NCBI GenBank assembly: GCA_964440605.1 | Contig: CAYTSW010000027.1 | Location: forward strand, 1-25,914 | Source: CAYTSW01 sp964440605 | GTDB lineage: Bacteria > Planctomycetota > Phycisphaerae > Phycisphaerales > UBA1924 | Direction: 5' to 3' | DNA length: 25,914 bases | Shown here: positions 1-7,119 of the stretch, piece after piece | How the letters are laid out: each line of letters opens with the position of its first letter | Numbering within the stretch: position 1 is the first letter of the stretch | Program-made: the position numbers and the translations under genes | The notes under the pieces: generated by a model | The model's input: only the letters and a program-made list of their open reading frames with translations | What the model was told of the DNA's origin: nothing | Database searches by the model: none

Positions 1-112
1 TAGCGAAACCCATAGCCGACCACGCAACGTCCTCAGGGTTATGGCCGGGAGCCGAGAACTTCGGCCCTCGTCGCGCACCACGCGTGGACACGCGCGGGCG
101 TTGCGCAGCAGA

Positions 113-143
113 CAGCCCCAGCCGCGTCGAGCGGCGGGGGCTG
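113..143 (-). terminator. GC-rich hairpin after the thioredoxin gene
   Basis: Positions 113-125 pair with 131-143 around a 5-nt loop (GTCGA), giving a 13-bp stem with one A/G mismatch. The hairpin begins about 48 nt past the thioredoxin stop codon, so it is placed to end that minus-strand transcript. There is no T-run after it on either strand, so it would be a non-canonical terminator or an mRNA 3'-end stabiliser. The remaining bases 1-112 show no supportable gene. Confidence 0.4.
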
Positions 144-190
144 GGCCGGTACGAGCTCGTCCCCCTCCCCATTGCTTCCCCGGTGATCCG

Positions 191-529
191 TCAGCCCTCG
201 ACGAGCCCTTCGATCGCCTCGGCGAGCTCGCCCTCGCCCTGCACGCCGACGAAACGCTCCACTTCGTCCGCTCCTTTGAGCAGCACGAGCGTCGGGATGG
301 AGCGGACGTTGAAGCGCGACGCGAGCTCGGGCTGCTCGTCGACGTTGATCTTCACAATTTTCGCCCGGCCGGCGAAGCGCGACGCAAGGGAGTCGATCGT
401 CGGCGCGATCGCCCGACAGGGCGGGCACCAGGGCGCCCAGAAGTCGGCGAGGATGACGGCGTTCTCGGATACAAGCGCGTCGAACGCGACCCGGTCGACG
501 CCCGGAGCGGTGTTGGTGGTCGTGGCCAT
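191..529 (-). CDS. thioredoxin with WCPPC active site
   Basis: This is a 112-aa single-domain thioredoxin, a cytoplasmic disulfide reductase by family. The active site is FWAPWCPPC with cysteines at 35 and 38, and the substrate-binding cis-proline loop is SIPT (Pro79). The length is normal for the family. The ATG at 529 is chosen because GGAGG lies about 8 nt upstream and the protein then begins just before the thioredoxin fold; a longer frame to 595 lacks such support. The active-site dipeptide is Pro-Pro instead of the usual Gly-Pro, as in many TlpA-like proteins, but no signal peptide is visible. It follows the AhpD-like gene by 62 nt on the same strand and is probably co-transcribed, so it may recycle that protein or serve in the same stress response (inference). 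Confidence 0.93.
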   Translation of the reverse strand: MATTTNTAPGVDRVAFDALVSENAVILADFWAPWCPPCRAIAPTIDSLASRFAGRAKIVKINVDEQPELASRFNVRSIPTLVLLKGADEVERFVGVQGEGELAEAIEGLVEG

Positions 530-591
530 GAGCGGCCTCCTTTGCAGATGAACAGTGGTGAGCGTTCGTGCGTCAGCACGACCTGGTCGAG

Positions 592-1134
592 TCACGCCGC
601 CGGCAGGTCGACCTTCGGGAAGTCGATGTCGGTGTCCGCGACGTGGTTGAAGAAGTTCGTCAGCGTGTTGAGCGCGATGGCGCCGATGATCTCGGCGATG
701 TCGCCGTCGCTGAAACCGGCGCTTTTGACGGCCTTGAACTCCGCGTCGGAGACGTGGCCCTTAGCGCGAATGACGGCCCGGACGAAAGTAAGCGCGGCGG
801 CTGTCTTCTGGTCCGAGGACTCGCCCTTGAGGTTGAGCCCGAGCTCGTCCTGCGCCACGCCGGCGTTCTTGCCGAGCATGGTGTGCGCCGAGGCGCAGTA
901 CTGGCAGCCGTTCTCACCGGCCAGCGCGAGGGCGATCTGCTCTCGCAACGCCGGCGACAGAGAACCGGACCCGAGGGCGGAGGAGAGGTTGAGGTACGCG
1001 TTGAGGGCGGCGGGCGACTGGGCCAGGGCGCCGAGCAGGTTGGGGACCATGCCCATCGACTTCTTGACGCCGGTCAGCAGTTCCTTCGATTCGCCTTGGG
1101 CGGTCTCGACGGAGAGGGGCTCGATGCGTGCCAT
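592..1134 (-). CDS. carboxymuconolactone decarboxylase / AhpD-like peroxidase-related protein
   Basis: This 180-aa protein has the CMD/AhpD signature around residues 74-84: Glu74, Cys77-x-x-Cys80 and His84 in the segment ENGCQYCASAH. In AhpD-type enzymes these residues form a thiol-based proton-relay site that reduces peroxides or supports peroxiredoxins. The rest is an all-helical fold of typical length. The ATG at 1134 is preferred because AGGAG lies about 9 nt upstream; an alternative start at 1164 has no such site. It is the first gene of a two-gene minus-strand unit with thioredoxin and diverges from a TetR regulator across a 199-bp region with a palindromic operator. Regulation by that TetR protein is likely but inferred. 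The exact substrate cannot be told from sequence. Confidence 0.9.
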   Translation of the reverse strand: MARIEPLSVETAQGESKELLTGVKKSMGMVPNLLGALAQSPAALNAYLNLSSALGSGSLSPALREQIALALAGENGCQYCASAHTMLGKNAGVAQDELGLNLKGESSDQKTAAALTFVRAVIRAKGHVSDAEFKAVKSAGFSDGDIAEIIGAIALNTLTNFFNHVADTDIDFPKVDLPAA

Positions 1135-1216
1135 GATGAGGCTCCTGTGTGAGGTGGCGGACATTCGTCGGCGAGCATCGTGACGTGCGGTGCCGTCGAC
1201 ACCGAGACCAACCGAT

Positions 1217-1232
1217 TAGACCAGTCGTTCTA
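1217..1232. promoter_or_regulatory. candidate TetR-family operator (NemR-box-like palindrome)
   Basis: The 16-bp element TAGACCAGTCGTTCTA is an inverted repeat with arms TAGACC and GTTCTA (5 of 6 positions symmetrical) around AGTC. It resembles the TAGACC-N4-GGTCTA operator described for NemR-type TetR regulators. It sits mid-way in the region between the divergent AhpD-like gene (ATG 1134) and the TetR gene (ATG 1334), where an autoregulated TetR operator would be expected. No convincing -35/-10 pair was identified next to it. Confidence 0.55.
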
Positions 1233-1333
1233 TTTCCGGTCATCCGAAGTTCTTTCGCCCGGCTCCGGCGCCCCCGCCGAGGGTCGGAAAACGGGACATT
1301 CGGGGCATAGTCGGCGCGTGAGCGTGGTTCGGC

Positions 1334-1951
1334 ATGCGGCCGATGACCGAAAACACCACCGACATGCAGCAACGCACCTCCGCCCGCGAACGCCTGCTCG
1401 ACGCCGCCGAGCGTCTCTTCGATGCGCGTGGGTTCCACGCGACCGGCGTCGATCGCATCATCGAGGAAGCCGGCGTGGCGCGCATGACGCTGTACAACCA
1501 GTTCGGCTCCAAGGACGACCTGATCGCCGCGGTCATCCGCCGCAAGGATGCGCACGCGCGTGACGAACTCATCCGCGAGCAGGAGCGTCTCGACGCCGAC
1601 CCGCGCGCACGTCTGGACGCGCTCTTCGCGTCGCGTGAGCGCTGGCTGCGCGGCGATCGCTTCCTGGGGTGCATCTTCGCCTCCGCCGCGGCGGAGTTCG
1701 CCAGCGCGCCGCATCCCGCGGCCGAACCGTGCGCCGAGCACAAGCGCTTCGTGCGCGAGTACATCCGCGCGCTGTGCGTGCAGGCGGGCGCCGCGCGGCC
1801 CGACGCGCTCGCTGACCAGCTCATGCTCCTGCTCGACGGAGCCGTGTCTCTGCGTGAAACCGAGGGAGATACGCGATGGGGTTCGGCCGCACGCAACGCC
1901 GCAAGCACCCTGATGGATGCGGCGCTGAGCGTCGACGCGTCGGGGCGATGA
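1334..1951 (+). CDS. TetR/AcrR-family transcriptional regulator
   Basis: This 205-aa protein has a TetR N-terminal helix-turn-helix at about residues 16-65: RERLLDAAERLFDARGF, then GVDRIIEEAGVARMTLYNQFGSKDDLI, the canonical recognition-helix pattern. The C-terminal half is an all-helical ligand-binding domain with several cysteines (for example in GCIFAS and ALCV). The HTH is closest by eye to NemR/AcrR-like electrophile or drug sensors. It diverges from the AhpD-like/thioredoxin unit, with a NemR-box-like palindrome between, so it probably represses that unit and itself in response to a reactive compound (inference). The start is uncertain: ATG codons occur at 1334, 1343 and 1364, none with a strong ribosome site. 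The ligand is unknown. Confidence 0.9.
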   Translation: MRPMTENTTDMQQRTSARERLLDAAERLFDARGFHATGVDRIIEEAGVARMTLYNQFGSKDDLIAAVIRRKDAHARDELIREQERLDADPRARLDALFASRERWLRGDRFLGCIFASAAAEFASAPHPAAEPCAEHKRFVREYIRALCVQAGAARPDALADQLMLLLDGAVSLRETEGDTRWGSAARNAASTLMDAALSVDASGR

Positions 1952-1982
1952 GGCGGACGGAACGAGCCTGAGCCGGCGCTAC

Positions 1983-1994
1983 TCACGATCGTGA
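1983..1994. promoter_or_regulatory. 12-bp perfect palindrome upstream of egtB
   Basis: TCACGATCGTGA is a perfect palindrome in the 148-bp spacer between the TetR gene and egtB. Its position about 105 nt before the egtB ATG suggests an operator, but no matching regulator is known and chance cannot be excluded. Confidence 0.25.
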
Positions 1995-2004
1995 AGGTTG
2001 CTTC

Positions 2005-2026
2005 ATGCTCGCACGGGTGCGAGCGT
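2005..2026 (+). terminator. hairpin between the TetR gene and egtB
   Basis: GCTCGCAC (2007-2014) and GTGCGAGC (2017-2024) are perfect inverted arms, extended by an A-T and a T-G pair outside. The real loop must be the inner 4 nt. It lies 55 nt past the TetR stop codon and could end that transcript. There is no T-run, so an operator role is equally possible. Confidence 0.3.
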
Positions 2027-2049
2027 GTGGCCAACGGACCATCGGTCGC

Positions 2050-2055
2050 TATTAT
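2050..2055 (+). promoter_or_regulatory. possible -10 element of the egtBD operon
   Basis: TATTAT matches the TATAAT consensus at 5 of 6 positions and lies 44 nt before the egtB ATG. It is one of the few AT-rich spots in this GC-rich region. No good -35 hexamer is found at 16-18 nt upstream. Confidence 0.3.
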
Positions 2056-2099
2056 TGTCGCTCGAACGGCCCCGCTACCCGCGACGGAAAGCCGCCCGC

Positions 2100-3407
2100 A
2101 TGAGCTACAGAACACAGCAGTCGCCGCGACGCCTCGAACTCGACGACGTCTTGGCGACCTTCCGACGGACCCGCCAGCGCACCGTCGATCTCGTCGACAC
2201 GCTTTCGCCCGAGGACATGGTCGTTCAGGCCGCCGTCTTCGCCAGCCCGGCCAAGTGGCACCTGGGGCACACGACGTGGTTCTTCGAGACCTTTCTGCTC
2301 TGCCGCTTCTCGCCCGCCTATGACCGCTACGACGAGCGATTCAACTGTCTCTTCAACTCGTACTACAACGCGATAGGCAGCAAGCAGCCTCGCCATCAGC
2401 GCGGGCTCATGACGAGGCCCGGCTCCGGCGAGGTACTCGCCTACCGCGACACGATCGACGAGCTCGTGGCGCGGTGCGTGAAGTGCCTCGACGGCGACGA
2501 CCGCGCCGAGGCACTCACGATCCTGGACGTGGGCATCGAACACGAGATGCAGCATCAGGAACTGCTGCTGACCGACATCCTCTACACGCTCTTCGCCAGT
2601 CCCGTCATGCCCGCCTTCCGCGAGGCGGACACGAACAGCGACGGCGAGCCGCCGGCGCGCGGGCTGGCATGGGTCGGCTTCGACGAGACGATCGCCCGCA
2701 TCGGCGTCGATGCCCGCGACGCCGAGACGTTCACACACGACAACGAGTCGCCCAACCACCGCGTCTTCCTCGAGCGCTTCGAGCTGGCGACGCGCTGCGT
2801 GACCAACGCGGAGTTCGCGGGCTTCGTTGAAGACGACGCCTACACGCGGCACGAGCTGTGGCTCGACGACGCCTGGTCAAACCTCAACGCCAACGACTGG
2901 CGCCACCCGCTCTACTGGCGCCGCGGCGACGACGGCTGGGAGACCTACACCCACGCCGGGTGGCACACGCTCGACCCCGAAGCGCCGGTGAGCGGCCTGA
3001 GCTTCTACGAAGCCGAGGCCTACGCGCGATGGGCCGGCGCTCGCTTGCCGACCGAAGCGGAGTGGGAGCACGCCTGCCGGACCGTCGGCGCCGAACCGAT
3101 CAACACGCTCGAGGACGATCGCCTCCGCCCCGTGCGCGAGACCGGGCGCACCGATACGGACACCACGCTCGCGATGCGCGGCAACGTGTGGGAGTGGACA
3201 CGCTCGTCCTACGACCCCTACCCGGGCTTCGCGCCCGCCGGCGGGAACCTCAGCGAATACAACGGCAAGTTCATGAGCGGCCAGTACGTGCTCCGGGGAG
3301 GCTCATGCCTCACGCCGCTGCCGCAGACCCGGGCCTCGTATCGAAACTTCTTTCATCCCGACCTGCGGTGGCAGTGCGCGGGCGTCCGGCTCGCGAGGAG
3401 CCCCTAA
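2100..3407 (+). CDS. egtB: ergothioneine biosynthesis sulfoxide synthase EgtB
   Basis: EgtB is an iron enzyme that joins hercynine with a thiol donor (gamma-glutamylcysteine or cysteine) using O2 to make the sulfoxide intermediate of ergothioneine. The 435-aa product has the DinB-like N-terminal domain with WHLGH (His54, His57) and HEMQHQE (His148, His152), which supply the three-histidine iron site. A formylglycine-generating-enzyme-like domain follows: SPNHRV near 217, LPTEAEWEHA near 316 and GNVWEW at 361-366. The end SYRNFFHPDLRWQCAGVRL is typical of EgtB. Length is normal for the family. The ATG at 2100 is chosen because homology begins just after it and GGAAAG lies upstream; the frame is open further 5' without support. 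egtD follows after 4 nt. No egtA, egtC or egtE is in the window. Confidence 0.95.
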   Translation: MSYRTQQSPRRLELDDVLATFRRTRQRTVDLVDTLSPEDMVVQAAVFASPAKWHLGHTTWFFETFLLCRFSPAYDRYDERFNCLFNSYYNAIGSKQPRHQRGLMTRPGSGEVLAYRDTIDELVARCVKCLDGDDRAEALTILDVGIEHEMQHQELLLTDILYTLFASPVMPAFREADTNSDGEPPARGLAWVGFDETIARIGVDARDAETFTHDNESPNHRVFLERFELATRCVTNAEFAGFVEDDAYTRHELWLDDAWSNLNANDWRHPLYWRRGDDGWETYTHAGWHTLDPEAPVSGLSFYEAEAYARWAGARLPTEAEWEHACRTVGAEPINTLEDDRLRPVRETGRTDTDTTLAMRGNVWEWTRSSYDPYPGFAPAGGNLSEYNGKFMSGQYVLRGGSCLTPLPQTRASYRNFFHPDLRWQCAGVRLARSP

Positions 3408-3411
3408 TCCC

Positions 3412-4407
3412 ATGGTGACCACTCCCTCCCCCAACGCGACGCCGGCGAACCTGGCGCCGATGATCATCGACCACGATGCCCTACGCGACACCTTCAAGCA
3501 GGACATCATCGACGGTCTGTCACGCCGCCCCAAGGCGACGCCACCCAAGCACCTGTACGACGCACGCGGCAGCGCCATCTTCGAAGATATCTGCGAGGCC
3601 GAGGAGTATTACCCGACCCGCACCGAAGCGAAGATCTTCGACGAGTGCCTCGACGACATCGCGGACGCCATCGGCCCCGAAGCGGTGCTCATCGAGCCCG
3701 GCGCCGGATCGGGCGAGAAGGCCGAGCGCTTCCTCGAAGCGCTCGAGTCCGTTACGCACTTTGTCCCGGTCGAGATCTCCCAGGACGCGCTACACGAGTC
3801 GTCGGTGCGCATCGCCCAACGCTTCCCGAGCGTCCAGGTGCACCCGATCTGCGCCGACTTCAACGCCCCACTCCCGCTGCCCGAAGACCTGCCCGAGGAA
3901 CGGCGTGTGATCGCCTTCCCGGGCTCAACCATCGGCAATCTGGAGACGGACGAGCGGGCCAAGCTCTTCCGCGTGTTCGCCGACGAGGCGGGTCCCGGCG
4001 GGCGGATGTTGCTGGGGTTCGACCTCGTCAAACCCATCGACGTGCTCGAAGCGGCGTATGACGACCGGGCCGGCGTCACCGCCGCCTTTACCCTCAACCT
4101 GCTCACGCGAATCAACCGCGAGTTGGGGACCGACTTCGACACCGCACGTTTCAAGCACCGCTCCAAGTGGAACCCGGACATGAGCCGCGTCGAGTTGCAC
4201 GTGCACGCGCTCGAGGCCCAGGAGGTGGAGATCGGTGGCGCCGCGATCTCCTTCGACAAGGACGAGTCGATCCACGTCGAGAGCTCGCACAAGTTCACGC
4301 TCGAGACGATGAGCGATGAAGTGCGCCACGCGGGATTCGAGCTCGAACGTCACTGGACCGACGACAAGAACTGGTTCTGCGTCGCCCTCTTCCGCAAGTC
4401 GTCCTGA
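3412..4407 (+). CDS. egtD: L-histidine N-alpha-methyltransferase EgtD
   Basis: EgtD trimethylates histidine with three S-adenosylmethionine molecules to give hercynine, the substrate of EgtB. The 331-aa protein carries the family hallmarks: EEYYPTRTEA (Tyr66/67), the SAM-binding EPGAGSGEK at 95-103, GSTIGNLE at 171-178 (Asn176 equals the histidine-binding Asn of the mycobacterial enzyme), AYDDRAGVTAAF (Tyr216), and HVESSHKF with Glu290 and Ser292 at the positions that set histidine selectivity. The ATG at 3412 follows the egtB stop by 4 nt, with AGGAG inside the end of egtB; ATG 3460 is an alternative. It clearly forms an operon with egtB. It converges with the adaptor gene on the other strand, leaving only 9 nt between the two stop codons. 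Confidence 0.95.
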   Translation: MVTTPSPNATPANLAPMIIDHDALRDTFKQDIIDGLSRRPKATPPKHLYDARGSAIFEDICEAEEYYPTRTEAKIFDECLDDIADAIGPEAVLIEPGAGSGEKAERFLEALESVTHFVPVEISQDALHESSVRIAQRFPSVQVHPICADFNAPLPLPEDLPEERRVIAFPGSTIGNLETDERAKLFRVFADEAGPGGRMLLGFDLVKPIDVLEAAYDDRAGVTAAFTLNLLTRINRELGTDFDTARFKHRSKWNPDMSRVELHVHALEAQEVEIGGAAISFDKDESIHVESSHKFTLETMSDEVRHAGFELERHWTDDKNWFCVALFRKSS

Positions 4408-4416
4408 GCGGAGCCG

Positions 4417-5271
4417 TCACTCGGACGAGCGCTGCGTGCCGCCGATACGCAACCACGCCGACGTACCCGCCGGAAGTCCGTCCGGGTTGGAGACGCGCAC
4501 GGTGATGCGCCGCGTGCCGCTGGCGGCGTCGGCAACCGCCGCGACGCGCGTCAACTCTCCGTCTCGCTCGATCGTCCGCCCGCCGACCCGCACCTCCACG
4601 CCAACCGCGTCGCCCGGTCGGAGGCGGAGCGTTGCCTCCGTCGGCACAAAGGCGGTGACTTCCAGCGGGTCCGTGACAACCACACGAGCGATCCCGCGCA
4701 GTGGTTCGACCGTCTCGCCGACTTCGATGACGAGTTCCTCGAGCACCCCCGCGATGGGCGTGATCAGCCGGTACTCGCGCAGCGTCGCACGCAGGCGGCG
4801 TTCTTCCAAGGCGGCCTCGTTCTGTCGGCGTCGCGCGGCCTCAAGGGTCAACTCGGCCCGTCGCGTCTCGAGCGCGCGACGCTCGATCTCGAACCCGGCT
4901 GCGCCCTCCTGCGCGAACGCCTCGCGCACGCGCTGCTCCTCGGCCCGCGCGAGCTCCAACGCCGCGTGCGCCAGCTCGATGCTCGTCCGGTCCTCGGCGC
5001 GAGCCGAGGCGATCGCCAGGCGTGCCGCGATCTCCTCGTCATCCAGGCGCACCAGCACCGCCCCCGCCTCGACGCGATCACCCGCCTGCGCGAGCGTCTC
5101 GTCGACCCGTCCGGGCACGGTGAAGGCCAGCAGCCGATCCTCGCTCGGGCGGGACACGCCCTCGATGCGCAGCGGCTCGACCGTGCCGGACTGGCGAGCG
5201 CCCGCCGAGAGCGTCACCGCCGCCAGCACGAGCACAACGCCCACGCACAACTTCCTGATCCAGCCCGTCAT
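4417..5271 (-). CDS. HlyD/RND-type periplasmic adaptor, short
   Basis: This 284-aa protein begins with one hydrophobic segment (about residues 8-24, ending in SAGA), a signal peptide or anchor. Two half-lipoyl motifs follow, near FTVPGRVDETLAQAGDRV (50-67) and YRLITPIAGVLEELVIEVGETV (167-188). They flank a charged alpha-helical hairpin (80-165), then a beta-barrel region from about 195. This is the plan of membrane fusion proteins that bridge an inner-membrane engine to the outer membrane. No RND pump, ABC exporter or TolC gene is adjacent. It diverges by 69 bp from the GAF-adaptor gene and is probably part of the same machine. The ATG at 5271 is preceded by TAGACT with a 6-nt spacer and by no ribosome site, suggesting a leaderless mRNA. 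Confidence 0.85.
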   Translation of the reverse strand: MTGWIRKLCVGVVLVLAAVTLSAGARQSGTVEPLRIEGVSRPSEDRLLAFTVPGRVDETLAQAGDRVEAGAVLVRLDDEEIAARLAIASARAEDRTSIELAHAALELARAEEQRVREAFAQEGAAGFEIERRALETRRAELTLEAARRRQNEAALEERRLRATLREYRLITPIAGVLEELVIEVGETVEPLRGIARVVVTDPLEVTAFVPTEATLRLRPGDAVGVEVRVGGRTIERDGELTRVAAVADAASGTRRITVRVSNPDGLPAGTSAWLRIGGTQRSSE

Positions 5272-5277
5272 GCCGCC

Positions 5278-5283
5278 AGTCTA
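5278..5283 (-). promoter_or_regulatory. -10-like element placing +1 at the adaptor ATG
   Basis: On the minus strand TAGACT is followed by GGCGGC and then the ATG at 5271. With normal -10 to +1 spacing, transcription would begin at the start codon. The same TAnnnT-N6-ATG arrangement precedes nuoC and the glycogen synthase gene. The -35 region is not recognisable. Confidence 0.45.
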
Positions 5284-5340
5284 CGCCCATCGCGTGCGGG
5301 GAATACCATCGGCAGTTCCGTGGACCGCGCGACCCCGACC

Positions 5341-7110
5341 ATGCCCCATCCGCCTGCCCCACGCGCCGACGCAACGGCCGCGGCAGCGCTCGCGCTCCTC
5401 GGAGCCGCCGCACACGCTCACGCCGTCGCGCTGCTGACGCTCGAAGGCCCCACCGTGCTCGCGGCGTGGCCCAACGAGCGGGATGCCGGCGCGCTCGCCA
5501 CGACCGTCGCGCGTCTCGACCCGCACCACGTTCGCGAGGCGAGCTCACCCCGCATCTTCACCCTCGATGACGAAGCCGGTCGCCCCCGCGCTGCCGTGAC
5601 CGTCCGAGCGCTTGACGACCGACACGTGCTCGCGATGCTCGGCGATCCCCCCGAAGGCGAAGATTCCCACGAACGCGCCCGCCTGCTCGAGCACGCGGCT
5701 TGCACCTTGTCGCGAGCGATGGACTCCGCGCCGATCGGCGACAGTGCCGCGCGTCTGCTCGAGCCGCTGGCGGCGCTCGCAGCCCACTATCGCTTGCGTC
5801 CGCTCGCCCAGACGGTGTGCGACCAGGTCGCGTCAGCTTTCGGCGCCTCACGCGTCGCCCTTGGCGTGTGTCGGGGAAACGCGGCGCGCGCGATCGCGGT
5901 CGATCGCACGATGCGCCCAACCCGCGGCACGCCCGAGACCCAACGACTCGAAGCCGCGATGGACGAGGCCCTGGACCAGGAGGGCGCGGTCATCTGGCCC
6001 GATCGCGAGGCGGGGGAGCGCTCGGCGTTGGTCACCCGATGCGCGCGGGACCTCGCCGAACACCATCACGCGGGCCATGTCGCGGCGATTCCGATGCGCG
6101 CGACCGACCCGCGGCACCCCGACGCCTGCCTCGTCGCCGTCTGGCCGGCCGATGTGCAGCTCGGCGCCCGCGACCTCGACGCGCTGCACCTGCTCTGCGA
6201 CCTCGTTGCGGGACGGGTCACGGAGCGCGCCCACCACGATCGATGGCCCGGCGCACGCGTGGCCTCCATGAGCCGCGACGCGTTATCCGGCGTTCTCGGC
6301 CCGACGCACACGTGGGCGAAGGCGACCGCGGTGCTGCTCGCGATCGCGCTCGCCGCCCTGGCGATCATCCCGGGACCAATCCGCGTGCACGCGCCGGCGA
6401 CGGTTGTTCCCGAGACGCAGCGCGTGCTCACCGCGCCGCGGGATGCATCGCTCGCGGCCCTGCTTGTCGAGCCGGGCGATCTCGTCAACGCGGAGCAGCG
6501 CGTCGCGGTGTTGGAGGCGAACGACCTCATGCTCGAGGCGGCTGCGCTCGAAGCCGAGCTGGCGGGGCTCGTCACCGAAGCCGCCGACGCGCGAGCGCGC
6601 AGCGAGGCCGCCGAGGTCCGCGCGGCCGAAGCCGCCATGCGCCGCGTGCGCGCGCAACTCGACCGTGTTGACGAACTGATCGCCGCCTCCGAACTCGCTT
6701 CACCCATCGACGGGCTGGTGATCGACTCCGTCGGCAGGCAACGGCTGAACGCCCCCGTGCGCGCCGGCGACGACCTCGTCACCATCGCCGACACCACGCG
6801 ACTCCACGTCGAGGCCCTGGTCGACGACGCCCGCCTCGGCACGCTGCAGCCGGGCCAGCACGCCGAGGTCAGCTTCGACGCCTTTCCGGGCCGGCTCATC
6901 CCCGTCACGGTCGCACGCATCGCCCCGGCGGCGACGGAGGTCGACGGCCGACGCGTCGTGCGTGTCGAGTTGCAACTCCTCCCCGGCGATGCCGAGGGGC
7001 TGCGTCCAGGCCTCGAAGGACGCGTGCGCATCACCACGGGCGAAGCCGCCCTGCTTGTCGTCTGGACGCGCGACGTGACGCGCTGGCTCCGTCTGCGGCT
7101 CTGGCTCTGA
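5341..7110 (+). CDS. GAF-domain protein with membrane-anchored HlyD adaptor
   Basis: The 589-aa protein has an unusual layout. Residues about 1-130 are of unknown fold. A GAF-like domain at about 148-295 (RPLAQTVCDQVASAFGASRVAL ... GHVAAIPMR ... LDALHLLCDLV) is on the N-terminal, presumably cytoplasmic, side. One transmembrane helix follows at about 326-344. The rest is an HlyD adaptor: lipoyl halves near APRDASLAALLVEPGDLV and SPIDGLVIDSVG, a short Ala/Glu/Arg-rich coiled coil (398-450) and a beta-barrel. GAF domains bind small ligands or chromophores, so a cytoplasmic signal might gate the adaptor (inference). ATG 5341 is chosen because upstream sequence would overlap the divergent adaptor; no clear ribosome site is seen. 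The M50 gene follows after 9 nt. Confidence 0.85.
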   Translation: MPHPPAPRADATAAAALALLGAAAHAHAVALLTLEGPTVLAAWPNERDAGALATTVARLDPHHVREASSPRIFTLDDEAGRPRAAVTVRALDDRHVLAMLGDPPEGEDSHERARLLEHAACTLSRAMDSAPIGDSAARLLEPLAALAAHYRLRPLAQTVCDQVASAFGASRVALGVCRGNAARAIAVDRTMRPTRGTPETQRLEAAMDEALDQEGAVIWPDREAGERSALVTRCARDLAEHHHAGHVAAIPMRATDPRHPDACLVAVWPADVQLGARDLDALHLLCDLVAGRVTERAHHDRWPGARVASMSRDALSGVLGPTHTWAKATAVLLAIALAALAIIPGPIRVHAPATVVPETQRVLTAPRDASLAALLVEPGDLVNAEQRVAVLEANDLMLEAAALEAELAGLVTEAADARARSEAAEVRAAEAAMRRVRAQLDRVDELIAASELASPIDGLVIDSVGRQRLNAPVRAGDDLVTIADTTRLHVEALVDDARLGTLQPGQHAEVSFDAFPGRLIPVTVARIAPAATEVDGRRVVRVELQLLPGDAEGLRPGLEGRVRITTGEAALLVVWTRDVTRWLRLRLWL

Positions 7111-7119
7111 ACACGACGC

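Noticed and set aside
4966..5340. N-terminal extension of the GAF-adaptor gene
   Set aside because: It would overlap the conserved divergent adaptor gene by 300 bases, and the extra sequence has no protein-like features; ATG 5341 is preferred.
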